From: Cyclobacteriaceae bacterium
GTDB taxonomy: Bacteria; Bacteroidota; Bacteroidia; Cytophagales; Cyclobacteriaceae
Assembly: GCA_023151255.1 (NCBI GenBank)
Contig: JAKLJG010000010.1
Span: forward strand, 30,542-94,541
Length of the DNA: 64,000 nt
Reading direction: 5' to 3'
Each line of letters opens with the position of its first letter. The first letter of the stretch is position 1. The notes below the pieces were generated by a model, which saw only the letters and a list, made by a program, of their open reading frames with translations, was not told where the DNA came from and ran no database searches. Positions 25,869-35,580 of the stretch are shown piece after piece. Position numbers and translations under genes: made by a program.

Positions 25869-26828
25869 TCAGCCAAAGCGTTTTTCGATGATCTCGATAA
25901 ACTCAAGGTACTCATCACTCTCCCTGTCCCATACGTCCTCGAACTGGCTGAGGTATTTAAGCGCCCCGGCTATGGAATCCTGCCGGTCAATGTCATCAAC
26001 GGTTTTACTGAACAGCTCAAAGTCGCCATTAAACAGCACTTTCGTAAACATGAACTTCTGATTGATTGTCAGCCGGTCTTTGATCTTGTCAATCTTTTGA
26101 AAATTGTCAGCCAGGGTAGCCTTTTGCTTTTTTTCTTCCTGCGGCCTGGCGACAGGAGGCACAGGCTTAGTTACCGGTTTCGGTGCAGGCTCAGTTTTTT
26201 TTACATAAAAACCCTCCGGACTTAATTTTTCAATTTTGTTGAACTGATCGAGGAAAGGCTCCACATCTTCGGGTGTAAAGTTTACCGCCTCCAGAATTTG
26301 ATCCAACATGGCAAATGCTTCGTTGCCCGAAATAACTGTTATGCTGCCGTCCTCCAGTTGTTGCAGCAGTTTTTCTAGTGGGGCTTTATTGATTTTGAGG
26401 TATTTTATCTCTTCCCGGAATGCTGCCACCTCAAGTTTATTGTTCGTTCCCGAAATCAACACCGAGAAATAATCATAGGGATTAAAAATCACCAGCAGGG
26501 TAGCACTTACCGCTTTCTTCAACAAGGGGGCAAAGTGGGCGCGATCAATGGAAATATGTTGCGATAAAACGCCCATGTATTTTTCCAGGGCTTCTTTAGT
26601 CTCCTGGTGCTCATAATCAAAATAAGGGCTTTTAAGTTTTTTTGTTTCATCACGCCAAAGGCGGAATAACTCGCGTATAACAAACAGGTTTACCTGCTGC
26701 ACCTCGCACAGCGAAAGGATTTCCTTACCGGTAATACGCTCCTTTTTATCAAAAAATTTTGCCAATACCTTCTCTGCAAACGCATCGCTGTACAGGGCTA
26801 TGGCTTCCAGACTGATTTTTTCATCCAT
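25869..26828 (-). CDS. Conserved hypothetical protein (Cytophagales type)
   Basis: 319 residues, soluble, no signal peptide. A helical N-terminal part (1-200), a Pro/Lys-rich linker (about 210-240, EPAPKPVTKPVPP) and a helical C-terminal part (245-319) rich in Asp/Glu/Phe. No catalytic motif is apparent. A -7-like TATTTTTG lies on the minus strand at 26859-26866, 30 nt before the ATG. I do not recognise it. Confidence 0.6.
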   Translation of the reverse strand: MDEKISLEAIALYSDAFAEKVLAKFFDKKERITGKEILSLCEVQQVNLFVIRELFRLWRDETKKLKSPYFDYEHQETKEALEKYMGVLSQHISIDRAHFAPLLKKAVSATLLVIFNPYDYFSVLISGTNNKLEVAAFREEIKYLKINKAPLEKLLQQLEDGSITVISGNEAFAMLDQILEAVNFTPEDVEPFLDQFNKIEKLSPEGFYVKKTEPAPKPVTKPVPPVARPQEEKKQKATLADNFQKIDKIKDRLTINQKFMFTKVLFNGDFELFSKTVDDIDRQDSIAGALKYLSQFEDVWDRESDEYLEFIEIIEKRFG

Positions 26829-26983
26829 AAGGTATTAACCGTTAGTTGGGTTTAACGTCAAAAATAGCAAGGCAGGTACATCACTGCCATGCAATATGGC
26901 AAGATTTTGATGGAACTTTGCCCGAGTCGGTCAGAAGTTAGCTCACCCCGATAAACTAAAGGCCGTACTCACTAAATTGCACC

Positions 26984-27601
26984 ATGTTCATCGAGCCGCA
27001 ACTACGTAAAAATAATCCCCCGGGGCGGGCCGGCTGGATTGAAGTGATCTGCGGCTGTATGTTTTCGGGTAAAACGGAAGAACTCATCAGAAGACTTAAC
27101 CGGGCCTTAATTGCCCGGCAAAATGTTGAGATATTTAAACCAGTTACCGATAAGCGTTATCACGAACAAAACATTGTATCGCATAACGAGCGGGTCATCC
27201 GATCAACTCCGGTAAACTTTGCTTCCGACATTCTGCTGCTGGCCGGTGATTGCGATGTAGTGGGTATTGATGAGGCCCAGTTTTTTGATGAGGCCATCGT
27301 TGAGGTTTGCAATACCCTGGCCAACAGCGGCAAGCGGGTAATCGTGGCTGGGCTGGACATGGATTTTGAGGGCAACCCCTTCGGCCCCATGCCGAACCTG
27401 CTCGCGGTGGCCGAGTTTGTAACGAAAGTCCATGCCATTTGCGCACAAACCGGTGAACTTGCTTCGTTCTCGTTCAGGCTCACCGAGGACAACCAGCAGG
27501 TTCTGCTCGGTGAAAAGGCACAATACGAAGCCCGCAGCCGCAGCAGTTTTAATGAGGGGATGAGAAAAAGGAAAAATGAATCACCAAAAAAACAGAAGTA
27601 G
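26984..27601 (+). CDS. tdk: Thymidine kinase, type II (TK1-like)
   Basis: 205 residues. P-loop GCMFSGKTEELIRRL near 24-38, the DEAQFF catalytic region near 92-97, and the lasso loop FTKV-like stretch. The second zinc-site cysteine pattern (IC..) is reduced here (AVAEFVTKVHAICAQTGE), so the zinc finger is incomplete but similar variants exist. It phosphorylates thymidine for salvage. Its 3' end overlaps the next gene by 26 nt. Confidence 0.93.
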   Translation: MFIEPQLRKNNPPGRAGWIEVICGCMFSGKTEELIRRLNRALIARQNVEIFKPVTDKRYHEQNIVSHNERVIRSTPVNFASDILLLAGDCDVVGIDEAQFFDEAIVEVCNTLANSGKRVIVAGLDMDFEGNPFGPMPNLLAVAEFVTKVHAICAQTGELASFSFRLTEDNQQVLLGEKAQYEARSRSSFNEGMRKRKNESPKKQK

Positions 27602-29786
27602 CAGAACATGGTTTATTGGAGGAATTATCCTCCTGACAGCAAAAATTTACGCCCAGGAGATACCCTTGGGCAGCTGGCGGGCGCACATTTCTTATAATTC
27701 AATTCATTCCATCACGCAAAGTCCATCAAAAATTTATGCAGCAGCCTCCAATGGGATTAGCGTTGTTGATCGGGCTGATGGATCGCTCTCCTCATTTAAC
27801 AAACTGAATGGGCTTAGCGGAACCGGCATTACTGCGCTCGCCTTTGACGACAACCATAATCAATTATTGATAGGCTATGCTGACGGCAACCTGGACATTG
27901 TACGTCAAAACGAAATTATCAATTTCAATGCGCTGAAAAATTCCCCCACTATTGTCGGAACAAAGCAAATAAATCACATGAGCATTCAACAGCCCTATGC
28001 GTACCTGGCGGCCGACTTTGGTGTGGTAGTGTTTGATCTTATTCGTTTGGAAATCAAGGAAACCTGGCGCGACCTCGGGGTAAGTGGCACGCAACTAAAA
28101 ATTTATAGCAGCACCTTTAAAACCGACAGCATTTTTCTGGCTACAGAAAACGGAGTAATAGCCGGTAATCTGGCTGACAACCTGATGGATTTTAACAATT
28201 GGAGACGCTTTGATCAGGGCAGTTTTAATAACCCGGTCCAATCAATCGCCTATTTCAATAATAAAGTTTATGCAGCTATTAATGGCGATGGCCTGTATAA
28301 TTACGTTAACGGAATCTGGACGAAAGAAACTTTTCTTCAAAATGAAGAATTCACGAGCCTTTCCTCATTCACTGACTTGTTGATCACAACCTCCACGCAG
28401 GTTTGGAAACTCAACAGTGCCGGTGTCCTTACGGAGCTAACCAATAGTCTTACTCAAAAACCACGATGCGCTGTGGAAGATAGTAACGGAAAACTGTGGA
28501 TTGGTGACGGCCGGAATGGTCTTGTATCGAACACCAGCGGAACCTTTCAGACTTCCAATCCAAATGGCCCCACTTTTTCCGGCAGCTTCAGGCTCAAGTT
28601 CTTTTCGGGTACGGTGTACGCAACGGCCGGAGGCTTTAAGCCTGATTTTACACCAGCCGGAAAAACTGAATACGTAAACTACTTTAGTTTGGGCAGTTGG
28701 AGTACGCTGCCCGAATATCTTCAACAGGATGTTACTGGAATTGATTTTTCCGGAGAGAAAACATTTGTGGCGTCTTACACCCTAGGCCTACAGGTACACG
28801 ATAATACCATTACTTTATTTAACAGCGGCAACAGTCCGTTAACCGGCAGCCGGGTTTCGGCCATTGCTTCATCGGCCGAAGGGTTATGGGTTGCAAACTA
28901 TAATGCATCGCAGCCGCTTCACCTGCTTAAGCCTGATAATACCTGGCAGTCGTTTTCATTTCCGGTAACAGCAGCGCAATACCCGGTAAATTTGTTGATT
29001 GATAACCTGGGGCAGGTATGGATGATGCTCAATCCATCAACCGGTGGCATTTTGGTTTTCAATAAGTCAACCAATCAGCATGTTTATTTAACCGAAGTTC
29101 AGGGCGCAGGCGCTTTGCCCAGTCGCAAAGTGTATTCGCTGGCAAGCGATAGGAATGGTGCCGTTTGGGTAGGTACCGATGCCGGTGTGGCCTATTTTCC
29201 TGATCCTTCGCGCGTGTTTAGCGGAAACATCAATTCAATAAAACCGGTAGTGAACGGCCGGGTGCTGCTTCGCGATGAAAAAACAACCGCCATTGCAGTG
29301 GATGGAGCAAACCGAAAGTGGCTGGGTACCGAACGCGGGGTTTGGTTGTTCGATCAGTTTGGCGAAACACAGATTCTGCAATTCAATGAGTTAAACAGCC
29401 CGCTGCTGTCTGATAAAGTCAATGCCATTGAAATAAATCCGTTAACCGGTGAAGTATTTTTTGGAATTGATGCAGGCATTGTCTCCTATCGTTCGGATGC
29501 CACTGCAGGTACGCCATCGTTTTCGAAGATCAAAATATTTCCAAATCCTGTAACAGCCACCTTTACCGGCACGGTAGGAATAACCGGCCTCGCTACCGAT
29601 GCTACCGTAAAGATTACCGATGTCTCCGGCCGGTTGGTATGGCAAACGCAGGCCAACGGAAGCACCGCTACGTGGGATGTGCGGGATGTGTCGGGCCGCA
29701 GGGCAGCAACGGGTATTTACCTGGTTATCGCCATTTCGCAGGACGGCAACGAAAGCATGGTTGGAAAAATAGCCGTGATTAACTGA
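27576..29786 (+). CDS. porZ: PorZ-like type IX secretion protein (two-propeller, sorting domain)
   Basis: 736 residues: signal peptide, then two seven-bladed beta-propeller regions (residues about 30-330 and 350-620) with the two-component-regulator propeller repeats (WIGDGRNGLV, WVGTDAGVAYF, WLGTERGVWLF), and a C-terminal type A T9SS sorting domain (KIFPNPVTATFTGTV...GIYLVIAI). This matches PorZ, the cell-surface protein that aids processing of T9SS cargo. The ATG overlaps tdk by 26 nt. PorZ identity rests on layout, so close T9SS surface proteins are the alternative. Confidence 0.75.
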   Translation: MNHQKNRSSRTWFIGGIILLTAKIYAQEIPLGSWRAHISYNSIHSITQSPSKIYAAASNGISVVDRADGSLSSFNKLNGLSGTGITALAFDDNHNQLLIGYADGNLDIVRQNEIINFNALKNSPTIVGTKQINHMSIQQPYAYLAADFGVVVFDLIRLEIKETWRDLGVSGTQLKIYSSTFKTDSIFLATENGVIAGNLADNLMDFNNWRRFDQGSFNNPVQSIAYFNNKVYAAINGDGLYNYVNGIWTKETFLQNEEFTSLSSFTDLLITTSTQVWKLNSAGVLTELTNSLTQKPRCAVEDSNGKLWIGDGRNGLVSNTSGTFQTSNPNGPTFSGSFRLKFFSGTVYATAGGFKPDFTPAGKTEYVNYFSLGSWSTLPEYLQQDVTGIDFSGEKTFVASYTLGLQVHDNTITLFNSGNSPLTGSRVSAIASSAEGLWVANYNASQPLHLLKPDNTWQSFSFPVTAAQYPVNLLIDNLGQVWMMLNPSTGGILVFNKSTNQHVYLTEVQGAGALPSRKVYSLASDRNGAVWVGTDAGVAYFPDPSRVFSGNINSIKPVVNGRVLLRDEKTTAIAVDGANRKWLGTERGVWLFDQFGETQILQFNELNSPLLSDKVNAIEINPLTGEVFFGIDAGIVSYRSDATAGTPSFSKIKIFPNPVTATFTGTVGITGLATDATVKITDVSGRLVWQTQANGSTATWDVRDVSGRRAATGIYLVIAISQDGNESMVGKIAVIN

Positions 29787-29792
29787 ATTGCT

Positions 29793-30461
29793 GTGCTGCA
29801 GAAAACACGAGGCATCGTATTTCGGTTTACCCGGTTTAGGGAAACCTCCATCATTGTTACCATTTTTACCGAGCACTTCGGATTACAATCCTACATCGTT
29901 AACGGAGTGCGCAGCGCTTCGGTAAGAGGTAAGATGGCCCTGTATCAACCGCTCACCCTGCTCGACCTTGTAGCGTATCATAAAGAACACGCCAATATCA
30001 TGCGCCTGAAGGAAGTAAAATGCTTTTATCAGTATCAATCTATTCCAACAGATATTAGAAAATCGGGTATTGCTATGTTTTTAATCGAGTTGGTAAACAA
30101 AACGGTTAAGGATGAAAGCCATGCCCATGAATTGTTTGATTTTTTATCCACCTCCTTTATTACACTCGATGAAATGAAATCGGGGTATGAAAATTTTCAC
30201 CTTGTTTTTATGGTGCGACTTAGCCGCCTGCTTGGGTTTGGTGTATTTTCAGCAACCGACATTACAAGTGGGGGGATTGCCGATGAAACCCTCCTCTCCT
30301 TAATCGGTAAACTGGTAAACTGCTATTACCATGACCATTTGGAATTGAACATTATGCAGCGCAGGGATATTTTAAACTGGCTTCTGCAATTTTACAAAAC
30401 CCATATTGATTCACTGGGCGAGTTTAAATCGGTGCAGGTGTTGAGGGAAGTACTGGGTTAA
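29793..30461 (+). CDS. recO: DNA repair protein RecO
   Basis: 222 residues from GTG 29793. The OB-fold N-terminus (KTRGIVFRFTRFRETSIIVTIFTEHFG, then SYIVNGVRS) and helical C-terminus fit RecO; the family's C-terminal zinc site is absent in this subgroup. It loads RecA in gap repair together with RecF/RecR. recR is 2 kb away on the opposite strand. Confidence 0.9.
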   Translation: MLQKTRGIVFRFTRFRETSIIVTIFTEHFGLQSYIVNGVRSASVRGKMALYQPLTLLDLVAYHKEHANIMRLKEVKCFYQYQSIPTDIRKSGIAMFLIELVNKTVKDESHAHELFDFLSTSFITLDEMKSGYENFHLVFMVRLSRLLGFGVFSATDITSGGIADETLLSLIGKLVNCYYHDHLELNIMQRRDILNWLLQFYKTHIDSLGEFKSVQVLREVLG

Positions 30462-30871
30462 GCCACACGCTTCTGCGATTCGTTTACGAAATCCATGCTG
30501 GATAGCCTGGCACTCAGCACCACATCTTCAAAGTCAATCTTTGTCTGCTTTAGTGAATACAGCAGAAACCTTACCTCTTTCATATCCATCCGGTCGTCAG
30601 CTTGGGCAAGACGGTACAGGTGCACAAAAGCACTCAGCTTTTCTTCCTCATTGCATTGATTAAGTCGCTCAACGCCCGTTCTGTAACTTTGCAGCTCGGA
30701 TAGCCGTGAGGCAACATTCAAAAAGTAGGTGTATAGCGTGTGTGGAATTTCCTCTTCATTTCGTATGCGTTCCAACATTGCTTTTTCCTGTTCATCAATC
30801 CTGCCATCCGAACTCATCAGCAAATGGGCAAAATGGAGCAGTCCTAACTGAAAATTAAGTGAGCGATTCAT
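30458..30871 (-). CDS. TerB-like protein
   Basis: 137 residues, helical. LLMSSDGRIDEQEKAML near the N-terminus and YRLAQADDRMDMKEVRFLLYSL near the C-terminus are two Asp-rich helical hairpins typical of the TerB/metal-binding fold. No operon partner; convergent with recO by 4 nt. Role unknown; stress or metal related by family only. Confidence 0.6.
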   Translation of the reverse strand: MNRSLNFQLGLLHFAHLLMSSDGRIDEQEKAMLERIRNEEEIPHTLYTYFLNVASRLSELQSYRTGVERLNQCNEEEKLSAFVHLYRLAQADDRMDMKEVRFLLYSLKQTKIDFEDVVLSARLSSMDFVNESQKRVA

Positions 30872-30930
30872 GGGGTTTTTACCCCTTAGTGAAAAAAGTG
30901 CTAAGAAGTAACCTGCTGTCGGCTATTAAA

Positions 30931-32127
30931 TTACCTGAGTTTCTGAAGGGCCTCCTTCATGCGTTTTAAGGCCTCCCGTAACTCTTTTTCCGAAGCCGCA
31001 TACGACAGCCTTATACAACGGTCATCGCCAAATGCACCGCCTGGTACCAACGAAACGTGCGCCTTGTCCAGCAAATACATACACAGGTCAAAGTCGTTCG
31101 CTATGGTCACCGTGCCATCCGACTTGCCAAAATAAGATGACACATCTGGAAAGAAATAAAAAGCTCCCTGAGGAAAATTAGATTTTACACCGGGTATTTC
31201 CTTTAACAGGTTGTACACGATCTCTCTGCGGTTTCGGTACTCCTCAACCATTTTGCGAGTTGGTGCTTGATCGCCTGTAACGGCCGCCAGTGCTGCACGC
31301 TGAGCAATGGAGCAATTGGCAGACGTAAGCTGGCCTTGAATTTTATTACACCCATCGGCAATCCATTTTGGTGCCCCGATATACCCCACACGCCAGCCCG
31401 TCATGGCGAAACCTTTGGCAAACCCATTTACCGTTATGGTGCGCTCAAACATTCCCGGCAGCGAAGCAATGCTTAACGAATCACCGGTGAAATTAATGTG
31501 CTCATAAATTTCATCGGCAATAACCAGCAGGTTTTCATGCTTCAGCACCACGGAGGCGATGGCCTCAATCTCCTTACGGGAAAAAACGGAGCCTGTTGGG
31601 TTGCAGGGTGAGGAAAAAATAAGTGCCCTTGTTTTCTTTGTTATCGCCTGTTCAACCTGAGCGGCTGTTACCTTAAAATCATTTTCAATACTTCCTTTAA
31701 CAATAACCGGTGTGGCTTCCGAAATCCGGATGAGTGCATCGTAACTTACCCAATACGGTGAAAACACAATTACCTCATCGCCTGGGTTGAGCAACGCCAG
31801 CATAGCATTGGCTATGGATTGCTTTGCGCCATTCGATACAATAATGTTTTCGGCTTTATATGGGACGTTGTTTTCTTTCTGGTACTTGGCCGCCAGCGCT
31901 TCGCGAAAATCCTGATAACCCGCTACAGGGGGGTAAGCAAAATACTTTCCTTCATCAATAGCTTTTTTTGCCGCTTCGCAAATGTGTTGCGGTGTTTTAA
32001 AATCGGGCTCACCCAAACTCAGGTTGATAACATCCAGGCCGCGGTTTTTGTATTCGCGTGCCTTGGCCGCCATGGCCAGCGTAGCCGATTCTTCTATGGC
32101 ATTGATGCGGTTGGAAAGGGTGTTCAT
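30931..32127 (-). CDS. Pyridoxal-phosphate aminotransferase, AspAT-like
   Basis: 398 residues, class I/II aminotransferase fold. Key features are NGAKQSIANAM, the NPTGSVF turn, the Asp-x-x-Tyr region VIADEIYEHI, the Schiff-base Lys in VNGFAKGFAMTGWRVGY (about residue 235) and the C-terminal Arg in RLSYA. It resembles subgroup I-beta aspartate aminotransferases. Aspartate specificity is inferred. Confidence 0.88.
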   Translation of the reverse strand: MNTLSNRINAIEESATLAMAAKAREYKNRGLDVINLSLGEPDFKTPQHICEAAKKAIDEGKYFAYPPVAGYQDFREALAAKYQKENNVPYKAENIIVSNGAKQSIANAMLALLNPGDEVIVFSPYWVSYDALIRISEATPVIVKGSIENDFKVTAAQVEQAITKKTRALIFSSPCNPTGSVFSRKEIEAIASVVLKHENLLVIADEIYEHINFTGDSLSIASLPGMFERTITVNGFAKGFAMTGWRVGYIGAPKWIADGCNKIQGQLTSANCSIAQRAALAAVTGDQAPTRKMVEEYRNRREIVYNLLKEIPGVKSNFPQGAFYFFPDVSSYFGKSDGTVTIANDFDLCMYLLDKAHVSLVPGGAFGDDRCIRLSYAASEKELREALKRMKEALQKLR

Positions 32128-32195
32128 GATGGAAGAGTTGTGGAAGCAAAGAAAGAGATTAAATCGGGAAGTTGAAACCCAAAAAATCCGGGAAC

Positions 32196-32804
32196 TTAGT
32201 TGAACAAGGTTCTTGCCGTTATGCTGCGGCCAAGCGTAATCTCATCAGCATATTCTAACTCACCACCTACCGGCACCCCACGGGCGATAACGCTTACCTT
32301 AACCGGGAGATCCTTTACGCGCTTGTGAATATAAAATGCCGTGGTGTCTCCCTCAAGTGTGGGGCTAAGCGCCAAAATGAGTTCTTTAATTTCGGATTGT
32401 CCGTGATTGAGCCGATTAACCAGCGACTCAATTTTCAGTTCGCCCGGTCCGATGCCGTTAATAGGCGATATCACTCCGCCCAGCACATGGTAGAGCCCGT
32501 TAAACTGAGCTGTGTTTTCAATGGCCAGCACATCGTTGGCATTTTCAACCACGCACAGCACCGAACGATCACGTTTTACGCCCGAACAGATGGAGCACAC
32601 CTCAGCATCGGAAATGTTATGACAGTGAACACAAAACCGAATACCGGAACGAAGTTTATTTAATGCCTCGGTTAACGAGAAGGTACTCTCCTCCTTTTCC
32701 TTCACCAGGTGCAGCACCAGGCGCAGAGCGGTTTTTTTTCCGATTCCCGGGAGCCGGGAAATCTGATTTACAGCTTCTTCAATAAGCTTTGAAGAGTATT
32801 CCAC
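32196..32804 (-). CDS. recR: Recombination protein RecR
   Basis: 202 residues from GTG at 32804. N-terminal HhH (ISRLPGIGKKTALRLVLHL), the four-Cys zinc finger (CVHCHNISDAEVCSIC), and a TOPRIM domain (LCVVENANDVLAIE...ILALSPTLEGDTTAFYI). Standard length. It works with RecO/RecF in gap repair. A ClpS gene follows upstream on the same strand 5 nt away. Confidence 0.96.
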   Translation of the reverse strand: MEYSSKLIEEAVNQISRLPGIGKKTALRLVLHLVKEKEESTFSLTEALNKLRSGIRFCVHCHNISDAEVCSICSGVKRDRSVLCVVENANDVLAIENTAQFNGLYHVLGGVISPINGIGPGELKIESLVNRLNHGQSEIKELILALSPTLEGDTTAFYIHKRVKDLPVKVSVIARGVPVGGELEYADEITLGRSITARTLFN

Positions 32805-32809
32805 AAGCG

Positions 32810-33100
32810 TTAAATTATCCGGGCGTCAATTCCTGCTTCACAAATCGCATCACGCATCGGCTTGAGTTCAGTAAGCGTTCCGTGCTTTACCGTACACTTT
32901 CCTTTATGGTGGATGATCCAAGTACACTGTTCGGCCTGTTCAACCGTATGACGACAGACCCGAATGAGGGTATCAATTACATGGTCAAACGTGTTGAAGT
33001 CATCGTTAAACACCACCAGGTCGAGCAATTCGGTAGTTTCAACAACTTCAAGCACATCAACCAATTCCTGTTCCCGTGTTACAGTGCCTACGCGTATCAT
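32810..33100 (-). CDS. clpS: ATP-dependent Clp protease adaptor ClpS
   Basis: 96 residues. The ClpS core LVVFNDDFNTFDHVIDTLI is clear (residues about 28-46), with the N-degron binding pocket Asn/Asp residues conserved and KGKCTVKHG near 66-74. It delivers N-end-rule substrates to ClpAP. Located 5 nt before recR in the direction of transcription. Confidence 0.92.
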   Translation of the reverse strand: MIRVGTVTREQELVDVLEVVETTELLDLVVFNDDFNTFDHVIDTLIRVCRHTVEQAEQCTWIIHHKGKCTVKHGTLTELKPMRDAICEAGIDARII

Positions 33101-33192
33101 ATCCCCGCAAAATTAAAATAGTTAAGGCAATTCCCTATATGGGTTTTTACACGAAAATTTGAAATTCCACCGAATTCATCATTCCTTGCATC

Positions 33193-34668
33193 ATGTCACC
33201 GGCCTTTATTATCTCCATCATCAGCATTTACTTTCTGGTCCTTATCGTTATTTCTTATTTCACTTCCCGTGGCGCTACTACCGACACTTTTTTTACGGCC
33301 AACCGGCAATCGCCCTGGTACCTGGTGGCCTTTGGCATGATTGGGGCTTCGCTTTCGGGGGTAACGTTTATTTCCGTTCCGGGGAATGTCGGCAAAATCG
33401 GGTTCGGCTATTTCCAGGTGGTGCTGGGGTATGTGCTCGGCTATTGGGCGATCATTGGGGTGCTGATGCCGCTGTATTACAAACTTAATGTCGTTTCAAT
33501 TTACACTTACCTTGAACAACGGTTCAGTTTCTGGTCGTACAAAACCGGTGCATTTTTCTTTCTTGTTTCACGCACGATCGGCTCATCGCTTCGCCTGTAC
33601 CTGGCGGCTACTGTGCTTCAACTATTTTTATTCGATGCCTGGAACGTTCCGTTTTTTGTTACGGTAGCCACCACCATTGTGCTGATTTGGGTTTACACCT
33701 TTCGCGGAGGGATTAAAACCATTGTTTGGACAGATACCTTTCAAACATTTTTCCTTGTTTCGGCTGTGGTTATCGCGGTCTGGCAAGTAGCCACGCGGCT
33801 TGACTTATCGTTTGGCGAGATGGTGCAAACCATCAGCAAAAGCAAGTATGCCACCATGTTTTACTTTAATGATGTGAATTCGCCACTTTACTTCTGGAAG
33901 CAATTTCTGGGCGGTGCTTTTATTGCCCTTACCATGACGGGCATGGATCAGGAAATCATGCAAAAAAATTTAACCTGCCGAACCCTGAAAGATGCCCAGA
34001 AAAACATGTTCTGGCTCAGCAACATTATCGTTGTTGTTAACCTGTTGTTTATTACGCTGGGCGCGTTATTGTACATCTACAGTACAAAAAACAACCTGCC
34101 CATTCCGGCCGTTTCCGATGAACTCTTTCCACGGTTGGCTCTTAATGAATTTGGAATGCTGGTAGGAATTTTCTTCATCCTCGGTATAACGGCTTCCTCG
34201 TACGCCAGCGCGGATTCGGCTTTGGCCGGATTAACCACCTCCTTTTGTATCGATTTTTTGAATTTTAAAAACAAGACTGAACAGGTAAAGCAACAACAAA
34301 AGTTTTATGTGCATATTGGCTTTTCGCTGCTGTTCCTGCTTATCATTCTAATCTTTAAAGAAGTCAACAACCGGGCGGTGATTGATGCCGTACTCAGTAT
34401 TGCCGGTTATACGTATGGACCGTTACTAGGGCTTTTCACGTTCGGATTATTTACCAGCTACCGGGTGCGCGATAACCTGGTGCCTATTGTTTGTGTGTTG
34501 TCGCCAGCTTTGTCTTATATCCTTAGTTTGAATGCACCAACCTGGTTTAACGGTTATGTTATCAGCATTGAAATTCTCATCATCAACGGCTTGATTACGT
34601 TTACCGGCCTTTGGCTGATAGCCTATAAAAAAGGAAAAGGCCATTCCGAAATTTCGGAACGACCTTAA
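33193..34668 (+). CDS. Sodium:solute symporter (SSS family)
   Basis: 491 residues with about 13 membrane helices. SSS signatures include GATTDTFFTANRQSPWYLVAFG near residues 22-43, MIGASLSGVTFISVPGNV near 43-60 and the internal helix RTIGSSLRLYLAATVL. Sodium coupling is family knowledge; the substrate (sugar, sialic acid, vitamin) cannot be read. A short downstream region separates it from a minus-strand gene. Confidence 0.9.
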   Translation: MSPAFIISIISIYFLVLIVISYFTSRGATTDTFFTANRQSPWYLVAFGMIGASLSGVTFISVPGNVGKIGFGYFQVVLGYVLGYWAIIGVLMPLYYKLNVVSIYTYLEQRFSFWSYKTGAFFFLVSRTIGSSLRLYLAATVLQLFLFDAWNVPFFVTVATTIVLIWVYTFRGGIKTIVWTDTFQTFFLVSAVVIAVWQVATRLDLSFGEMVQTISKSKYATMFYFNDVNSPLYFWKQFLGGAFIALTMTGMDQEIMQKNLTCRTLKDAQKNMFWLSNIIVVVNLLFITLGALLYIYSTKNNLPIPAVSDELFPRLALNEFGMLVGIFFILGITASSYASADSALAGLTTSFCIDFLNFKNKTEQVKQQQKFYVHIGFSLLFLLIILIFKEVNNRAVIDAVLSIAGYTYGPLLGLFTFGLFTSYRVRDNLVPIVCVLSPALSYILSLNAPTWFNGYVISIEILIINGLITFTGLWLIAYKKGKGHSEISERP

Positions 34669-34718
34669 CCCGATTAAAACCAACCCCACGTTGGTGTTGC
34701 TGTTTTCCCGCTGGGGGA

Positions 34719-35042
34719 TTATTTCTTTACATAGTGAAACTCCTGTTTCTCGTTTCCTTTCGTGATGCGGATGGTGTATTCACCAAACTTCACGTCACAG
34801 AAGTCAATAATCATTTTTCTCCGGTGCAGTCGTTGTGCGGTAACCAGGTCGCCATTCATCGAGTACACTTCCACTTTAGCTCCGATTAATTTGCGTTCGG
34901 CCTTAAACACAAACAGGTTTTTGCATTTGGTGTTGACAACATCAACTACCTCTTCGTGCTTGCTTGGGATTACGGCAGCCGAGAGTGACATGGCTGTGGC
35001 CAAAAGAAGGCTAAGGGCCAATAACAGAACTATCTTTTTCAT
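34719..35042 (-). CDS. Small exported protein with C-terminal beta domain
   Basis: 107 residues: a clear signal peptide (LLLALSLLLATAMSLSAA) and an 80-residue beta-rich domain (LIGAKVEVYSMNGDLVTAQRLH, then GEYTIRITKGNEKQEFHYVKK) that resembles the type of short sandwich used in Bacteroidota DUF3244-like and sorting-domain proteins. Convergent with the SSS symporter. No function assigned. Confidence 0.55.
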   Translation of the reverse strand: MKKIVLLLALSLLLATAMSLSAAVIPSKHEEVVDVVNTKCKNLFVFKAERKLIGAKVEVYSMNGDLVTAQRLHRRKMIIDFCDVKFGEYTIRITKGNEKQEFHYVKK

Positions 35043-35180
35043 AGGTATTACGTTTCAGTTTCGGGTACCTATGCCAATACTTATGCCATGTAAGAAACAG
35101 CTCTTTTTTGCAGAATTTTGAAGATTGAACTTTAAGAAATTCCAGAATTGGGAGGGAGGATTCCGGATTTTGAACCGTTT

Positions 35181-35525
35181 TTAGGGAAGTTCGCGGGCAG
35201 GGTCCCAGAAAATGTCGCTAAATCTTATGATTTTGTCGTTAAACACCTGAATACCTTCCTTTTCAAGTAAGCGCTGCATCGTGTAAGGTGTTTTAAAATG
35301 GTGTTTGCCGGTAAGCAGGCCATTGCGGTTTACAACCCGGTGGGCAGGAACACCTCTTGGCGCCCCATGCATTGCCCAGCCCACCATACGCGAACTCATT
35401 TTTGCACCCAGGTATTTTGCGATAGCTCCGTAACTTGTTACACGGCCTTTTGGAATAAGCCGGACTATTGCGTACACGTCTTCAAAGAAATTCGGTTTGT
35501 TGTGTGGCTTTTTCTTACCTGCCAT
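35181..35525 (-). CDS. Alkyltransferase-like protein (MGMT DNA-binding domain, no acceptor Cys)
   Basis: 114 residues, the length of the AGT DNA-binding domain alone. Helix-turn-helix text GRVTSYGAIAKYLG and the arginine finger region SSRMVGWAMHG are present. The active site that is PCHR in real alkyltransferases reads PAHR here, so methyl transfer is impossible. This is the ATL type that flags O6-alkylguanine for nucleotide excision repair. Confidence 0.88.
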   Translation of the reverse strand: MAGKKKPHNKPNFFEDVYAIVRLIPKGRVTSYGAIAKYLGAKMSSRMVGWAMHGAPRGVPAHRVVNRNGLLTGKHHFKTPYTMQRLLEKEGIQVFNDKIIRFSDIFWDPARELP

Positions 35526-35580
35526 ACTGTTAGCGCGATTGTCTTGTTAAATTTGCGGCCACTTTTAAGGTAAACCAACT

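Noticed and set aside
34636..34665. Palindrome near GTTCCGAAATTTCGGAAT as a terminator
   Set aside because: It lies inside the end of the symporter reading frame and has no T run after it.
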